A stretch of DNA of 27,376 bases from an uncultured Clostridia bacterium (GTDB taxonomy: Bacteria; Bacillota; Clostridia; Oscillospirales; Ruminococcaceae): the NCBI GenBank assembly GCA_947381875.1, contig CANCXY010000008.1, forward strand, positions 1-27,376, given 5' to 3'. The notes under the pieces are model-generated. The model did not search any database and had not been told where the DNA came from. It was given only the letters and a program-made list of their open reading frames with translations. The translations under genes were made by a program, and so were the position numbers. Of this stretch, positions 15,988 to 23,484 are shown piece by piece (within the stretch, counting starts at the first letter, position 1; every line of letters starts with the position of its first letter).

Positions 15988-17528
15988 TGGAACTGTTTAC
16001 GATCCTGCAAAAAGATACCTATACAGACTCGCTCGCCTCCCTCTTTACCATGTCGGTACTGATGGAGTGCGAGGGCATCGAAAGCGCTTACGCCGGAATG
16101 GCTACGGCGTCCAGCAAGCAGACGATGGAGGAGTTGGGGCTTGTCAACGACACCGTGCGCACCGCCGGGGAAAACGATTTTATTATCGCGGCACGCGCGG
16201 CCAGCCGGGAGGCATTCGAGGCCGCGATGGCGCAGACGAAAAAGGACGCGCCCGCCGTGGAACTGAAACTCACCTACAGCACGGTTGAGGAGGCCGTGCG
16301 CGGCAATCCGCGCGCCAATATCTGTTCTATTGCCGTGCCCGGCGAGTATGCCTGCGAGGTGACAAAACAGGCGCTGGAACTGGGGCTGCACTGCATCGTG
16401 TTCAGCGCCAACGTGCCTTTGGAGCAGGAGCGTGAGATGAAAGAACTTGCGCGGGAAAAAGGGCTTTTGTGCATGGGGCCGGACTGCGGCGTCGCCAATA
16501 TCAACGGCGCGGCGTTCGTGTTGTCCAGCATCAATAACCGGGGGCCGTTCGGCATCTGCGGCGCGTCCGGCTGCGGCATCCAGCATGTGGCGGCGTTTTT
16601 GCATGAGGCGGGCAGCGGCGTGTCACAGACCATCGGCACCGGGGGCAGCGATTTGAAGGAGCCGGTGGGCGGCATCAGTATGCTGATGGGTATCGACGCG
16701 CTGGAAAACGACCCCGGCACCCAATATATCGTGCTGATCTCCCGCAAACCGGCAAACAGCGTGCTGCATGCCCTGACCGCGCGCATCCGCCAATGCAAAA
16801 AGCCCGTGGTGGCCTGCTTTATGGGGGCGGACCGCGCGGCGGTGGAGGCGTCCGGCGCGCTGTGGGCCGATGACCTGGACACCTGCGCCCAGCAGGCGCT
16901 CTTGCTGATTGACAAAGAGATTCCATTTGACAGCGACGAGGAACTGACGGCGCTGGCGCAATCCGCCATAGAGGGCATGAGCAGGGAGCAGAAATATGTG
17001 CGCGGTATTTACTGCGGCGGTACCTACTGCGATGAAGTGATGCAGACAATGCAGCGGACGATTGGCGGCATCCACTCAAACTGCCCGCTCTCCCCGGATC
17101 TGCAATTAGCGGACCCCCGCGTAAGCGTGGGAAACACCGTGGTGGACAGCGGCGAGGAGGAATTTACAAGGGGCCGCCCGCATCCAACCCTGGAACCGTC
17201 CATGCGCCTGCCGCTGATTGCCAAAGAGGGCGAGGACCCGGAGACAGCGGTCATCCTGCTGGACTTTATCCTCACCCCGCCGGAGCATATCGACCCCGCA
17301 GGCGTCACCCTGCCCGCGCTTATCCGGACGATGGAGGCCGCACGCGCACGCGGCGGTAAAATCGCTGTTGTATGCTCGGTGCTGGGCACCGATGCCGATC
17401 TGCAAAATGTCAGTTTACAGCGGCAGAAACTGCTGGACGCGGGCGTGTATGTCTGCCGCTCGAACCGGCAGGCGGGGCAGCTTGCGGCAAAGATTATCCA
17501 GATGAAAAAGGAAAGGGATGAAGCGTGA
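15984..17528 (+). CDS. fdrA: FdrA-family acyl-CoA-synthetase-like protein (AllF-like)
   Basis: FdrA proteins resemble the alpha/beta parts of succinyl-CoA synthetase and form part of oxamate transcarbamylase in E. coli. This copy has 514 residues, slightly shorter than E. coli FdrA (about 555). Conserved features are GPDCG at 165-169, the CoA-ligase-like GASGCG at 193-198, GTGGSDL at 218-224, GGISMLMGIDALENDP just after, and a C-terminal HPTLEPSMRLPLI...LLDFIL block. Its start codon overlaps the stop of the DUF1116 gene (ATGA), implying equimolar synthesis. The next small gene overlaps its stop by one base. In this locus it presumably catalyses transfer of a carbamoyl or other acyl group to phosphate; the true acyl group is unknown. 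Confidence 0.9.
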   Translation: MMELFTILQKDTYTDSLASLFTMSVLMECEGIESAYAGMATASSKQTMEELGLVNDTVRTAGENDFIIAARAASREAFEAAMAQTKKDAPAVELKLTYSTVEEAVRGNPRANICSIAVPGEYACEVTKQALELGLHCIVFSANVPLEQEREMKELAREKGLLCMGPDCGVANINGAAFVLSSINNRGPFGICGASGCGIQHVAAFLHEAGSGVSQTIGTGGSDLKEPVGGISMLMGIDALENDPGTQYIVLISRKPANSVLHALTARIRQCKKPVVACFMGADRAAVEASGALWADDLDTCAQQALLLIDKEIPFDSDEELTALAQSAIEGMSREQKYVRGIYCGGTYCDEVMQTMQRTIGGIHSNCPLSPDLQLADPRVSVGNTVVDSGEEEFTRGRPHPTLEPSMRLPLIAKEGEDPETAVILLDFILTPPEHIDPAGVTLPALIRTMEAARARGGKIAVVCSVLGTDADLQNVSLQRQKLLDAGVYVCRSNRQAGQLAAKIIQMKKERDEA

Positions 17529-17707
17529 TGGATACCGATAAGATTCAAGCACTGTTCGATTCCCCGCTCATGGTGGTGAATATCGGCCCGCGCCTGTTTG
17601 GGGAAGCCTTGGAGAAGCAAGGCGTAGAGGTCGTCCAAGTGGACTGGCGGCCCCCGGCGGGCGGTGATAAGCAGATGCAGGACCTTCTTTCTGCACTGGG
17701 AATGTAG
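17528..17707 (+). CDS. 59-residue protein resembling the N-terminal segment of YahG-type DUF1116 proteins
   Basis: The product contains SPLMVVNIGPRLFGEALE followed by GVEVVQVDWRPPAGGD. From memory, E. coli YahG opens with a closely similar PLNVINVG...QLDWTPPGQG stretch before its DUF1116 core. The upstream DUF1116 protein here starts directly at the core, so the segment seems to be encoded as a separate polypeptide on the other side of fdrA. ATG 17528 overlaps the fdrA stop (TGATG) and AAAGGAAAGGG lies just upstream, so it is probably translated by coupling; GTG 17525 is a less likely start. It may complete the DUF1116/FdrA complex. The role is inferred. Confidence 0.75.
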   Translation: MDTDKIQALFDSPLMVVNIGPRLFGEALEKQGVEVVQVDWRPPAGGDKQMQDLLSALGM

Positions 17708-17822
17708 CAGCCATTTTTGCGCGGACCGTTTTTGCACGGATAGGCCGGGCGGGGCGCGGCGCACCGCTCCCCTGCCCAGCGGACAAGCCCGTATGGGCGG
17801 AAAGGATGATGAAAGATACACC

Positions 17823-19022
17823 ATGAGCATGAATATCCTTGTTTGCAACGTGGGCAGCACATCGCTGAAATTCAAGCTGTACGAAATGCCCGCCTGCACG
17901 GTACTCTCCCAGGGCAAGGCAGAGCGCGTGGGCAGCGCGGACGACGCGATTTTCCTGTATGAAAATCTGCGCACAGGCAACCGCATCAGCGAGGAAAGGG
18001 CCTCCATCCCGGACTACAAAGCGGGCATCCGGCGCTACCTTGCGTGCCTGACAAGCCCGGAAACGGGCGTGCTCTCCTCTGTGCGTGAGATTGGGCGGGT
18101 GGGCTTTAAAACCACGCTTTCCAAAAACCACTTTGGCAACCATGAGCTGACGGACGAGGTTGTGGAGGGGATGCGCGCCTGGCTTCCGTTGGCCACCTTG
18201 CACAATACCGGTTACTTACAGGCTATCGGCGTGATGCGCGAGGCGCTGCCGAACGCCATCTTCTTAGGGTGCTTTGAAACAGGTTTCCACCGGGACATCC
18301 CTTTGGAAAGGCGGCTGTACGGCGTCCCCTATGAATGGTATGAGCGGTATGGGGTACAGCGTCTGGGCTACCACAGCGCCTCGCACGGGTATATCGCGGA
18401 CGTGCTGAACCAGATGAGCGGCGGCAGCTACCGAGCAATCTCCTGCCATTTGGGCGGCAGCTCCTCCGTCTGCGCCATCCAGGACGGCAAAAGCATTGAT
18501 ACCAGCCTTGGTATGACACTGCAGTCCGGCCTGATCCACGCGGCGCGCGTGGGCGATATGGACTGCGACCTGTACGAGTTCCTGCGCCACGAGGGGTTGA
18601 GCGACGCGGAAATCCACGAGGGCTTCGAGAAAAAGGGCGGGCTGCTGGGCATTTCCGGCGTAAGCAGTGACCTTCGGTATATCGAGGCCGCCGCAAAGGA
18701 CGGCAATAAACGCGCAAGGCTGGCGATTGATGTATTTATCAGCGGCATCGTACACTATATTGGGTCGTTCTATGTGGACCTGGGCGGGCTTGACTACCTT
18801 GTTTTTACCGCAGGCATCGGCGAAAATTCCGATATGCTGCGCCGCCGCGTGTGCGAAAAACTCGGCGTGCTGGGCGTTGTGCTGGATGATGCCAAAAACG
18901 CCGCGTGCCACGGCACACAGCAGGAACTGACAGGAGCCGGTTCGCGGGTGCGGGTCTTTGCCATCCCCACCGATGAGGAGTTGGGCATCGCGCGGCGCAC
19001 TTATGAATATGTGCGGCCCTGA
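17823..19022 (+). CDS. acetate-kinase-family acyl kinase with an altered substrate pocket
   Basis: The 399-residue protein has the acetate/propionate kinase fold of the ASKHA superfamily. Phosphate and nucleotide elements are kept: NVGSTSLKF (residues 9-17), Arg92, YHSASH, HLGGSSSVCAI, DTSLGMT, the Arg of AARVGD, and TAGIGENS. The substrate side differs from acetate kinases: RVVHGG is RVGFKT, FDTAFH is FETGFH, PLHNP is TLHNT, and MTPLEGL is MTLQSGL. In Methanosarcina numbering this corresponds to V93G, D148E, F179Y and P232L. It probably makes ATP from an acyl or carbamoyl phosphate other than acetyl phosphate. It follows the fdrA gene cluster after 115 bp without a visible terminator. ATG 17823 has a weak AAAGA site; ATG 17829 is an alternative start. 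Confidence 0.83.
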   Translation: MSMNILVCNVGSTSLKFKLYEMPACTVLSQGKAERVGSADDAIFLYENLRTGNRISEERASIPDYKAGIRRYLACLTSPETGVLSSVREIGRVGFKTTLSKNHFGNHELTDEVVEGMRAWLPLATLHNTGYLQAIGVMREALPNAIFLGCFETGFHRDIPLERRLYGVPYEWYERYGVQRLGYHSASHGYIADVLNQMSGGSYRAISCHLGGSSSVCAIQDGKSIDTSLGMTLQSGLIHAARVGDMDCDLYEFLRHEGLSDAEIHEGFEKKGGLLGISGVSSDLRYIEAAAKDGNKRARLAIDVFISGIVHYIGSFYVDLGGLDYLVFTAGIGENSDMLRRRVCEKLGVLGVVLDDAKNAACHGTQQELTGAGSRVRVFAIPTDEELGIARRTYEYVRP

Positions 19023-19069
19023 AACAAACGTTTATCCACAGCTTGATTTATGAAAGGACGTGTAGTATC

Positions 19070-19951
19070 ATGAAGATTGGTTTGATTGGTCTGGGCATCA
19101 TGGGGAAACCTATGGCGAAAAATATTCTGAAAGCGGGGTATGACCTGACAGTCAACGACCTGCACAGGGAGTCGGTAGACGAGGTTGTCTCGTGCGGTGC
19201 GAAGGCGGCCGGCAACCGGGAGATTGGCGAAAGCTGCGACATCGTGCTGACAATGCTGCCCAACAGCCCCCATGTGAAAAGCGTCATGCTGGGCGAGGAG
19301 GGCGTCGCCAACTATATGAAAGCGGGCAGCATCTTTGTGGATATGAGCAGCATCAACCCGATGGCAAGTAAGGAAATCTACGCAGTTTTGCAGGAAAAGG
19401 GCATTGAGATGCTGGACGCGCCTGTCTCCGGCGGCGAACCCAAGGCCATTGACGGCAGCCTGTCCTTTATGGTGGGCGGCAAGCAGGAGGTCTTTGAGAA
19501 ATGCAAGTCCCTGTTGGAGACCATGGGGGCCTCGGTGGTTCGCTGCGGCGACGTGGGCGCGGGCAACACCACCAAACTTGCCAACCAGATCATTGTGGCC
19601 TGCAACATCCAGGCGCTCGCCGAGGCGCTCACGCTGGCCCAGAAAGCGGGCGTAGACCCGAAACTCGTGTTTGAGGCCATCAAGGGCGGCCTGGCGGGCA
19701 GCACCGTGATGAACGCCAAGGCTCCAATGATGCTGGCGGGCAATGATAAGCCTGGCTTTAAGATCGACCTGCACATCAAAGATCTGAACAACGCGCTCGA
19801 CTGCGCACACAGCGTGGGCGCGCCTGTGCCGATGACAGCCGAAGTGCAGGAGATCCTGCAATGGCTGCACAACCACGAAAGCGGGCAGAAGGACCACAGC
19901 GCCATTGCCCAATACTATGAATACCTGACGGATATCCAGATTGGCCGCTGA
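19070..19951 (+). CDS. garR: 2-hydroxy-3-oxopropionate (tartronate semialdehyde) reductase
   Basis: This enzyme reduces tartronate semialdehyde to D-glycerate with NAD(P)H. The 293-residue protein is very similar by eye to E. coli GarR/GlxR: GLGIMGKPMAKN at the N-terminal Rossmann fold, MLPNSPHVK, DAPVSGGEPKAIDG (the substrate-binding signature), GNTTKLANQ with the catalytic lysine, GGLAGSTV, KAPMM and IDLHIKDLNNALD. These match tartronate semialdehyde reductases better than 3-hydroxyisobutyrate dehydrogenases. I chose ATG 19070 with AAAGGACG upstream; the open frame extends to 19043 without a binding site. It pairs with the glycerate kinase encoded next. No glyoxylate carboligase or glucarate aldolase is in the window, so the source of the semialdehyde is open. 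The E. coli allantoin locus likewise pairs glxR with fdrA. Confidence 0.93.
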   Translation: MKIGLIGLGIMGKPMAKNILKAGYDLTVNDLHRESVDEVVSCGAKAAGNREIGESCDIVLTMLPNSPHVKSVMLGEEGVANYMKAGSIFVDMSSINPMASKEIYAVLQEKGIEMLDAPVSGGEPKAIDGSLSFMVGGKQEVFEKCKSLLETMGASVVRCGDVGAGNTTKLANQIIVACNIQALAEALTLAQKAGVDPKLVFEAIKGGLAGSTVMNAKAPMMLAGNDKPGFKIDLHIKDLNNALDCAHSVGAPVPMTAEVQEILQWLHNHESGQKDHSAIAQYYEYLTDIQIGR

Positions 19952-19984
19952 AAAGGCAGCGGGCCCCTCCCCCTTCTGCAACAA

Positions 19985-20065
19985 GATGGGATTCCAAAGG
20001 GGCCGCGCCCCTTTGGCGGAGTCCAGAGGCGGAGCCTCTGGCAGGTCCGGGCAGCGCCCGGTCAG
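19985..20065 (+). repeat. modular palindromic repeat, copy E
   Basis: GATGGGATTCC begins 34 bases after the preceding stop. Hairpins of the CCAAAGGGGC, CCAGAGGC and CCGGGCAGCGCCCGG (20047-20061) types follow. The copy ends a few bases before the GGAAAGGAA ribosome binding site of the glycerate kinase gene and has the same orientation as that gene. Confidence 0.92.
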
Positions 20066-20084
20066 ACGGAAAGGAAATTGCGGT

Positions 20085-21323
20085 ATGAATCAAACATTGC
20101 GTGAGGACGCGGGGCGGATCATAGCCGCCAGCATTCGGGCTGTGCTGCCCGATGAGGCGGTCAAGCGTGCGCTCCGGGACTTTGCGCCGCGCGGGGGGCG
20201 TACCTTTCTTGTGGCCGCGGGCAAAGCCGCTTGGCAGATGGCGCACGCCGCCGCGGATGTGCTGAAACATGTGGACGGCGGCGTGGTGGTAACAAAATAT
20301 GGGCATGTGAAAGGCGATATCTTAGGCATTGACTGTTATGAGGCAGGGCATCCGGTGCCGGATGAGAATGGCTTCGCCGCTACCGCCAGGGCGCTGGAAC
20401 TGGTGCGGGGGCTTTGCGCCGGGGATACGGTGTTGTTCCTTCTCTCAGGCGGCGGCAGCGCGCTGTTTGAACAGCCGCTTGTTTCTGGCGGGGAATTGCA
20501 GGATATCACCTGTCAGCTTTTGGGCTGCGGGGCGGATATTGTGGAGATGAATACCATCCGCAAACGCCTTTCCCGCGTAAAGGGCGGCAGGTTCGCCGAG
20601 GCTTGCGCGCCCGCGCAGGTTTTCTCTGTCGTATTGAGCGACATTTTGGGCGACCCGCTGGATATGATCGCTTCCGGCCCCGCTTGCGCGGACCCTTCCA
20701 CCTGCGCGCAGGCATGCGCCATTGTGGAAAAATACGGGCTGCGGCTTTCTGAGCAGGCTATGGCGCTGCTGCGCCGGGAGACGCCGAAAACGCTTTCCAA
20801 CACAACCGCCCGGATCACCGGGAGCGTGCGGGAGCTTTGCGCCGCCGCTGCCGGTGCGTGCCGGGAGCTTGGCTATGTGCCGGTGCTGCTGACGAATCAG
20901 CTTTGCTGTGAGGCGCGTGAAGCGGGCAGCATGCTGGCCAGCATTGCGCGCACGCACGCGGGCGACGGGAAAAAGCTGGCGTATATCGCGGGCGGAGAAA
21001 CCGTCGTGCGGCTCACCGGGAAGGGTAAGGGCGGACGGAATCAGGAGCTTGCGCTCGCCGCCGCGCCCGGCCTCGCCGGGCTGAACGCCGCTGTGTTCAG
21101 CGTGGGTTCGGACGGCACCGACGGCCCCACTGACGCGGCGGGCGGCTATGTGGATGGCGAGACTGCCGCCGCCCTTTCGGAAAAGGGGCTGGATGTTTAT
21201 TCCGTGCTGCGGGAGAACGACGCTTATCACGCCTTAGGCGCGGCGGATGGACTTATCATCACCGGCCCCACCGGCACCAATGTGAATGATGTGGCGGTGG
21301 CGCTGGTGGATGGGGAACCGTGA
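20085..21323 (+). CDS. glycerate 2-kinase, DUF4147/MOFRL type
   Basis: The 412-residue protein belongs to the GckA/TtuD type of glycerate kinases, which phosphorylate D-glycerate to 2-phosphoglycerate and are unrelated in sequence to GlxK. Visible are VAAGKAAWQMA, TKYGHVKG, EAGHPVPDENG, LSGGGSALFEQP, the nearby NTIRKRLSRVKGG, LSDILGDPLDMIASGP and the C-terminal MOFRL region (GGETVVRLTGKGKGGRNQE, SVGSDGTDGPTDAAGGYVDG). ATG 20085 has AAAGGAA upstream; the longer frame from 19941 runs through a repeat. It is the last gene of the operon and follows tartronate semialdehyde reductase, forming the classic two-step entry of tartronate semialdehyde into glycolysis. Confidence 0.92.
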   Translation: MNQTLREDAGRIIAASIRAVLPDEAVKRALRDFAPRGGRTFLVAAGKAAWQMAHAAADVLKHVDGGVVVTKYGHVKGDILGIDCYEAGHPVPDENGFAATARALELVRGLCAGDTVLFLLSGGGSALFEQPLVSGGELQDITCQLLGCGADIVEMNTIRKRLSRVKGGRFAEACAPAQVFSVVLSDILGDPLDMIASGPACADPSTCAQACAIVEKYGLRLSEQAMALLRRETPKTLSNTTARITGSVRELCAAAAGACRELGYVPVLLTNQLCCEAREAGSMLASIARTHAGDGKKLAYIAGGETVVRLTGKGKGGRNQELALAAAPGLAGLNAAVFSVGSDGTDGPTDAAGGYVDGETAAALSEKGLDVYSVLRENDAYHALGAADGLIITGPTGTNVNDVAVALVDGEP

Positions 21324-21345
21324 TAACTGCGTTTCAGGCGCAAAA

Positions 21346-21375
21346 AAGCCGGACACTTTTTATGGTGTCCGGCTT
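21346..21375. terminator. bidirectional terminator between the catabolic operon and tmRNA
   Basis: AAGCCGGACAC (21346-21356) pairs perfectly with GTGTCCGGCTT (21365-21375) around an eight-base loop. On the minus strand it is followed by a run of six T; on the plus strand by CTTACT only. It sits 22 bp after the glycerate kinase stop and faces the converging minus-strand genes. Confidence 0.8.
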
Positions 21376-21399
21376 CTTACTGGTGGAGTTAAAAGCACA

Positions 21400-21426
21400 A
21401 AATCCGAACCCAAAGGGTTCGGATTT
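21400..21426 (-). terminator. terminator-like hairpin just after tmRNA
   Basis: AAATCCGAACCC (21400-21411) and GGGTTCGGATTT (21415-21426) form a perfect 12-bp stem with a three-base loop, nine bases beyond the tmRNA 3' end. On the minus strand TTTTGTGCTTTT follows, so it is the probable first terminator of ssrA, with 21346-21375 as a backup. Confidence 0.8.
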
Positions 21427-21434
21427 GCGCGTTT

Positions 21435-21787
21435 TGGTGGAGATGACGGGAATCGAACCCGTGTCCGAAAAGAGGGCCACGCTGGTATCTCCGGGTGCAG
21501 TTCATCTACAGGATTCCCCCATCGGCAGGCCGGTGAACAGGCCGCCGCTTCGGTAGCTTCATCAGTTCATGGCAGCAAACAAAGCTTGATGCTGCTCACG
21601 TTCACCGCTAAAATGATGCCCTGGCCCCGGCGCGCGGTGAGCCGGGCAGGACAGCCGCCTGATTAAATCAGGCAGCGATTGCTAATCTGTTGTTGTTAGC
21701 TATTTTTTTGGAGGCGTTTTACATGTGTCCCCCGAACATGACCCGCTGCTTTCGCTTTCCTCTCCCCGTCGAAACCTTTACATCCCC
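21435..21787 (-). ncRNA. ssrA: transfer-messenger RNA (tmRNA)
   Basis: tmRNA rescues ribosomes stalled on broken messages by adding a degradation tag. On the minus strand the 5' end GGGGATGTAAAGGTTTCGAC (from 21787) pairs with the 3' end CATCTCC before ACCA (21435), forming the tRNA-like acceptor stem, and GACACGGGTTCGATTCCCGTC is the T arm. The tag frame runs from 21715 to 21671 and encodes ASKKIANNNRLAIAA, followed by a TGA stop. The hydrophobic end AIAA resembles known ClpXP-recognised tags. Length is 353 nt, as expected. Its partner smpB is 58 bp upstream on the same strand. Confidence 0.95.
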
Positions 21788-21845
21788 ATTTCTATTTTGT
21801 TTCATTCTCCCCGCCTCTGGCGGGAAGGAATGGCTGAATCGCCTT

Positions 21846-22313
21846 TCAGGCACGGCGGCTTTTCAGCGCCCTGTCCATCTCCCGTTTTGCGTCCCGCACC
21901 GCGAGGTCGGCGCGCTTGTCGTAGAGCTTTTTGCCTTTGCACACGCCAAGCTCCACTTTTACTTTCCCGCGTTTGAAATAAAGCTGCAAGGGAATCAGCG
22001 CGTACCCCTGCAATTTCTGCTGCTGCTGCAAATGCCGTATCTCGCGCCGATGCACCAGCAGCTTGCGCCTGCGCACAGGGTCCCTGTTAAAAATATTCCC
22101 TTTTTCATACGGGCTTATGTGCATGCCCAGCACATACAATTCGCCGTTTTCGATCTCGACCCAGGCGTCTTTCAAATTCACTTCGCCGCTGCGTATGCTT
22201 TTTACCTCTGTGCCGACCAGCTCGATGCCAGCCTCCATCGCCTCGGTGACAAAATAGTCGTGGCGGGCTTTGCGGTTCACGGCAATCACTTTATTTGTTT
22301 CCTGTACGGCCAT
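21846..22313 (-). CDS. smpB: SsrA-binding protein SmpB
   Basis: SmpB binds the tRNA-like domain of tmRNA and delivers it to stalled ribosomes. The 155-residue protein has the typical elements: NRKARHDYF near the N-terminus, GIELVGTEVKSIRSG, LKDAWVEIENGELY, HISPYEKGN, RRRKLLVHRREI, a basic LQLYFKRGKVKVELGVCKGKKLYDKR and the C-terminal lysine/arginine-rich tail DAKREMDRALKSRRA. GAGGTGACAGG upstream supports ATG 22313. It lies between recR and ssrA on the same strand. Two bipartite T-poor hairpins downstream do not make a clear terminator, so ssrA may be partly co-transcribed. Confidence 0.96.
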   Translation of the reverse strand: MAVQETNKVIAVNRKARHDYFVTEAMEAGIELVGTEVKSIRSGEVNLKDAWVEIENGELYVLGMHISPYEKGNIFNRDPVRRRKLLVHRREIRHLQQQQKLQGYALIPLQLYFKRGKVKVELGVCKGKKLYDKRADLAVRDAKREMDRALKSRRA

Positions 22314-22380
22314 CCTGTCACCTCACTGTTCCAAGCATAACGGATAACGGCGGATTTGTCAAGTCCTTTGCGGCGGATCG

Positions 22381-22980
22381 CTACAATTCGCCCCGGTTCG
22401 CCAGCGAACGGCCCAGCGTCACCTCGTCGGCGTACTCTAAATTGCCGCCGACGGGCAGGCCATAGGCGAGGCGCGTCGTTTTGATTCCCAGCGGCTTGAT
22501 GAGCTTCGCCAGGTACATCGCCGTCGCCTCCCCTTCCACGGTGGGGTTTGTCGCCATAATGACTTCTTTTACCTCGTCCCCGCCCAGCCTGTCCAGCAGC
22601 TCTTTGATGCAAAGCTGTTCGGCCCCGATGCCGTCCATCGGCGAAATCAAGCCGTGCAGGACATGGTACAGCCCTTTATACTCGCGCGTGCGCTCAAACG
22701 CCGTCACATCGCGCGGCGACTCCACCACACAGATGACGCTGCCGTCGCGCGCGTCGCCGGAGCAGATGGGGCACACGTCCCCTTCGGTAAAGTTCTGGCA
22801 GATCCGGCAGCGGTGGATCTTCGTATGCGCGTCCTCAATGGCCCGCGCAAACCCCAGCGCTTCATCCTTATCCATCGCAAGGATCTGATACGCAAGGCGC
22901 GTAGCGCCCTTGCGCCCCACCCCCGACAGCTTCGCAAACTGCTCTATCAGCCGTTCCAGCGGCTCTGCATTGTATCTCAC
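22381..22980 (-). CDS. recR: recombination mediator protein RecR
   Basis: RecR acts with RecO (and RecF) to load RecA on gapped single-stranded DNA. The 199-residue protein contains the helix-hairpin-helix region KLSGVGRKGATRLAYQIL, a four-cysteine zinc finger (CRICQNFTEGDVCPIC), the Toprim domain start ICVVESPRDV, GLISPMDGIG, and the conserved ATNPTVEGEATAMYL and GLPVGGNLEYADEVTL. I chose GTG 22980 because GGGGGA lies eight bases before it; the longer ATG 22998 would put that site inside the gene. It is the last gene of the dnaX-ybaB-recR group and is separated from ybaB by repeat copy F. Confidence 0.95.
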   Translation of the reverse strand: MRYNAEPLERLIEQFAKLSGVGRKGATRLAYQILAMDKDEALGFARAIEDAHTKIHRCRICQNFTEGDVCPICSGDARDGSVICVVESPRDVTAFERTREYKGLYHVLHGLISPMDGIGAEQLCIKELLDRLGGDEVKEVIMATNPTVEGEATAMYLAKLIKPLGIKTTRLAYGLPVGGNLEYADEVTLGRSLANRGEL

Positions 22981-23001
22981 AGTGGTTCCCCCGTTCACGC
23001 G

Positions 23002-23103
23002 CAGCGGGCTGCCGCCCTCACCTGCCCGGGCGCTGCCCGGACCTGCCAGAGGCTCCGCCTCTGGACTCCGCCAAAGGGGCGCAGCCCCTTTGGAAACCCA
23101 TCT
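23002..23103 (-). repeat. modular palindromic repeat, copy F
   Basis: Read on the minus strand from 23103: GATGGGTTTCC, then CCAAAGGGGC, CCAGAGGC, CCGGGCAGCGCCCGG and a GGGCGGCAGCCC-type hairpin. It fills the gap between ybaB and recR, in the orientation of both genes, and ends about 20 bases before the recR start. Confidence 0.92.
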
Positions 23104-23125
23104 TATTGGAAATGGCGCTGTCTGC

Positions 23126-23470
23126 TTAGAGGCTAAGCCCCGGCAGGTTCAGGCCGCCTGTCAGCGCGCCCATCTCCCGCTCGCTGGCTTCGTCCACCAC
23201 GCGCACCGCCTCGTTGACGGCGGCGGCCACCATGTCTTCCAGCATTTCCACGTCGTCCGGGTCGATGATGTCCGGCTTGATTTTCAACTTTGTCACCTGA
23301 TGCTTGCCTGTCATTGTCAGTTCTACCATGCCGCCGCCGGAGGTGACGCTGTACTCAGTGCTTTCCAGCTCCTCCTGTTTCTGACGCATGTTCTCCTGCA
23401 TCTGCTGCACCTGCTGCATAATCTGCTGCTGGCTCTGTTTCCCGTAGCCCTGCGGCAATCTCGCTTTCAT
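23126..23470 (-). CDS. YbaB/EbfC family nucleoid-associated protein
   Basis: This 114-residue protein belongs to a family of small dimeric DNA-binding proteins usually encoded between dnaX and recR. It has a Gln/Met-rich N-terminal helix (IMQQVQQMQENMRQKQEELE), the conserved core GMVELTMTGKHQVTKLKIKPDIIDPDDVEMLEDMVAAAVNEA and a glycine-rich C-terminal end GLNLPGLSL. GTGAGGGA precedes ATG 23470. It begins 14 bases after the dnaX stop. The exact cellular role of the family is not settled. Confidence 0.94.
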   Translation of the reverse strand: MKARLPQGYGKQSQQQIMQQVQQMQENMRQKQEELESTEYSVTSGGGMVELTMTGKHQVTKLKIKPDIIDPDDVEMLEDMVAAAVNEAVRVVDEASEREMGALTGGLNLPGLSL

Positions 23471-23484
23471 ATTCCCTCACGTCC

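Noticed and set aside
19070..19951. 3-hydroxyisobutyrate dehydrogenase as the function of this reductase
   Set aside because: The MLPNSPHVK, DAPVSGGEPKAIDG and IDLHIKDLNNALD stretches follow tartronate semialdehyde reductases closely, and the glycerate kinase next to it fits that reaction.
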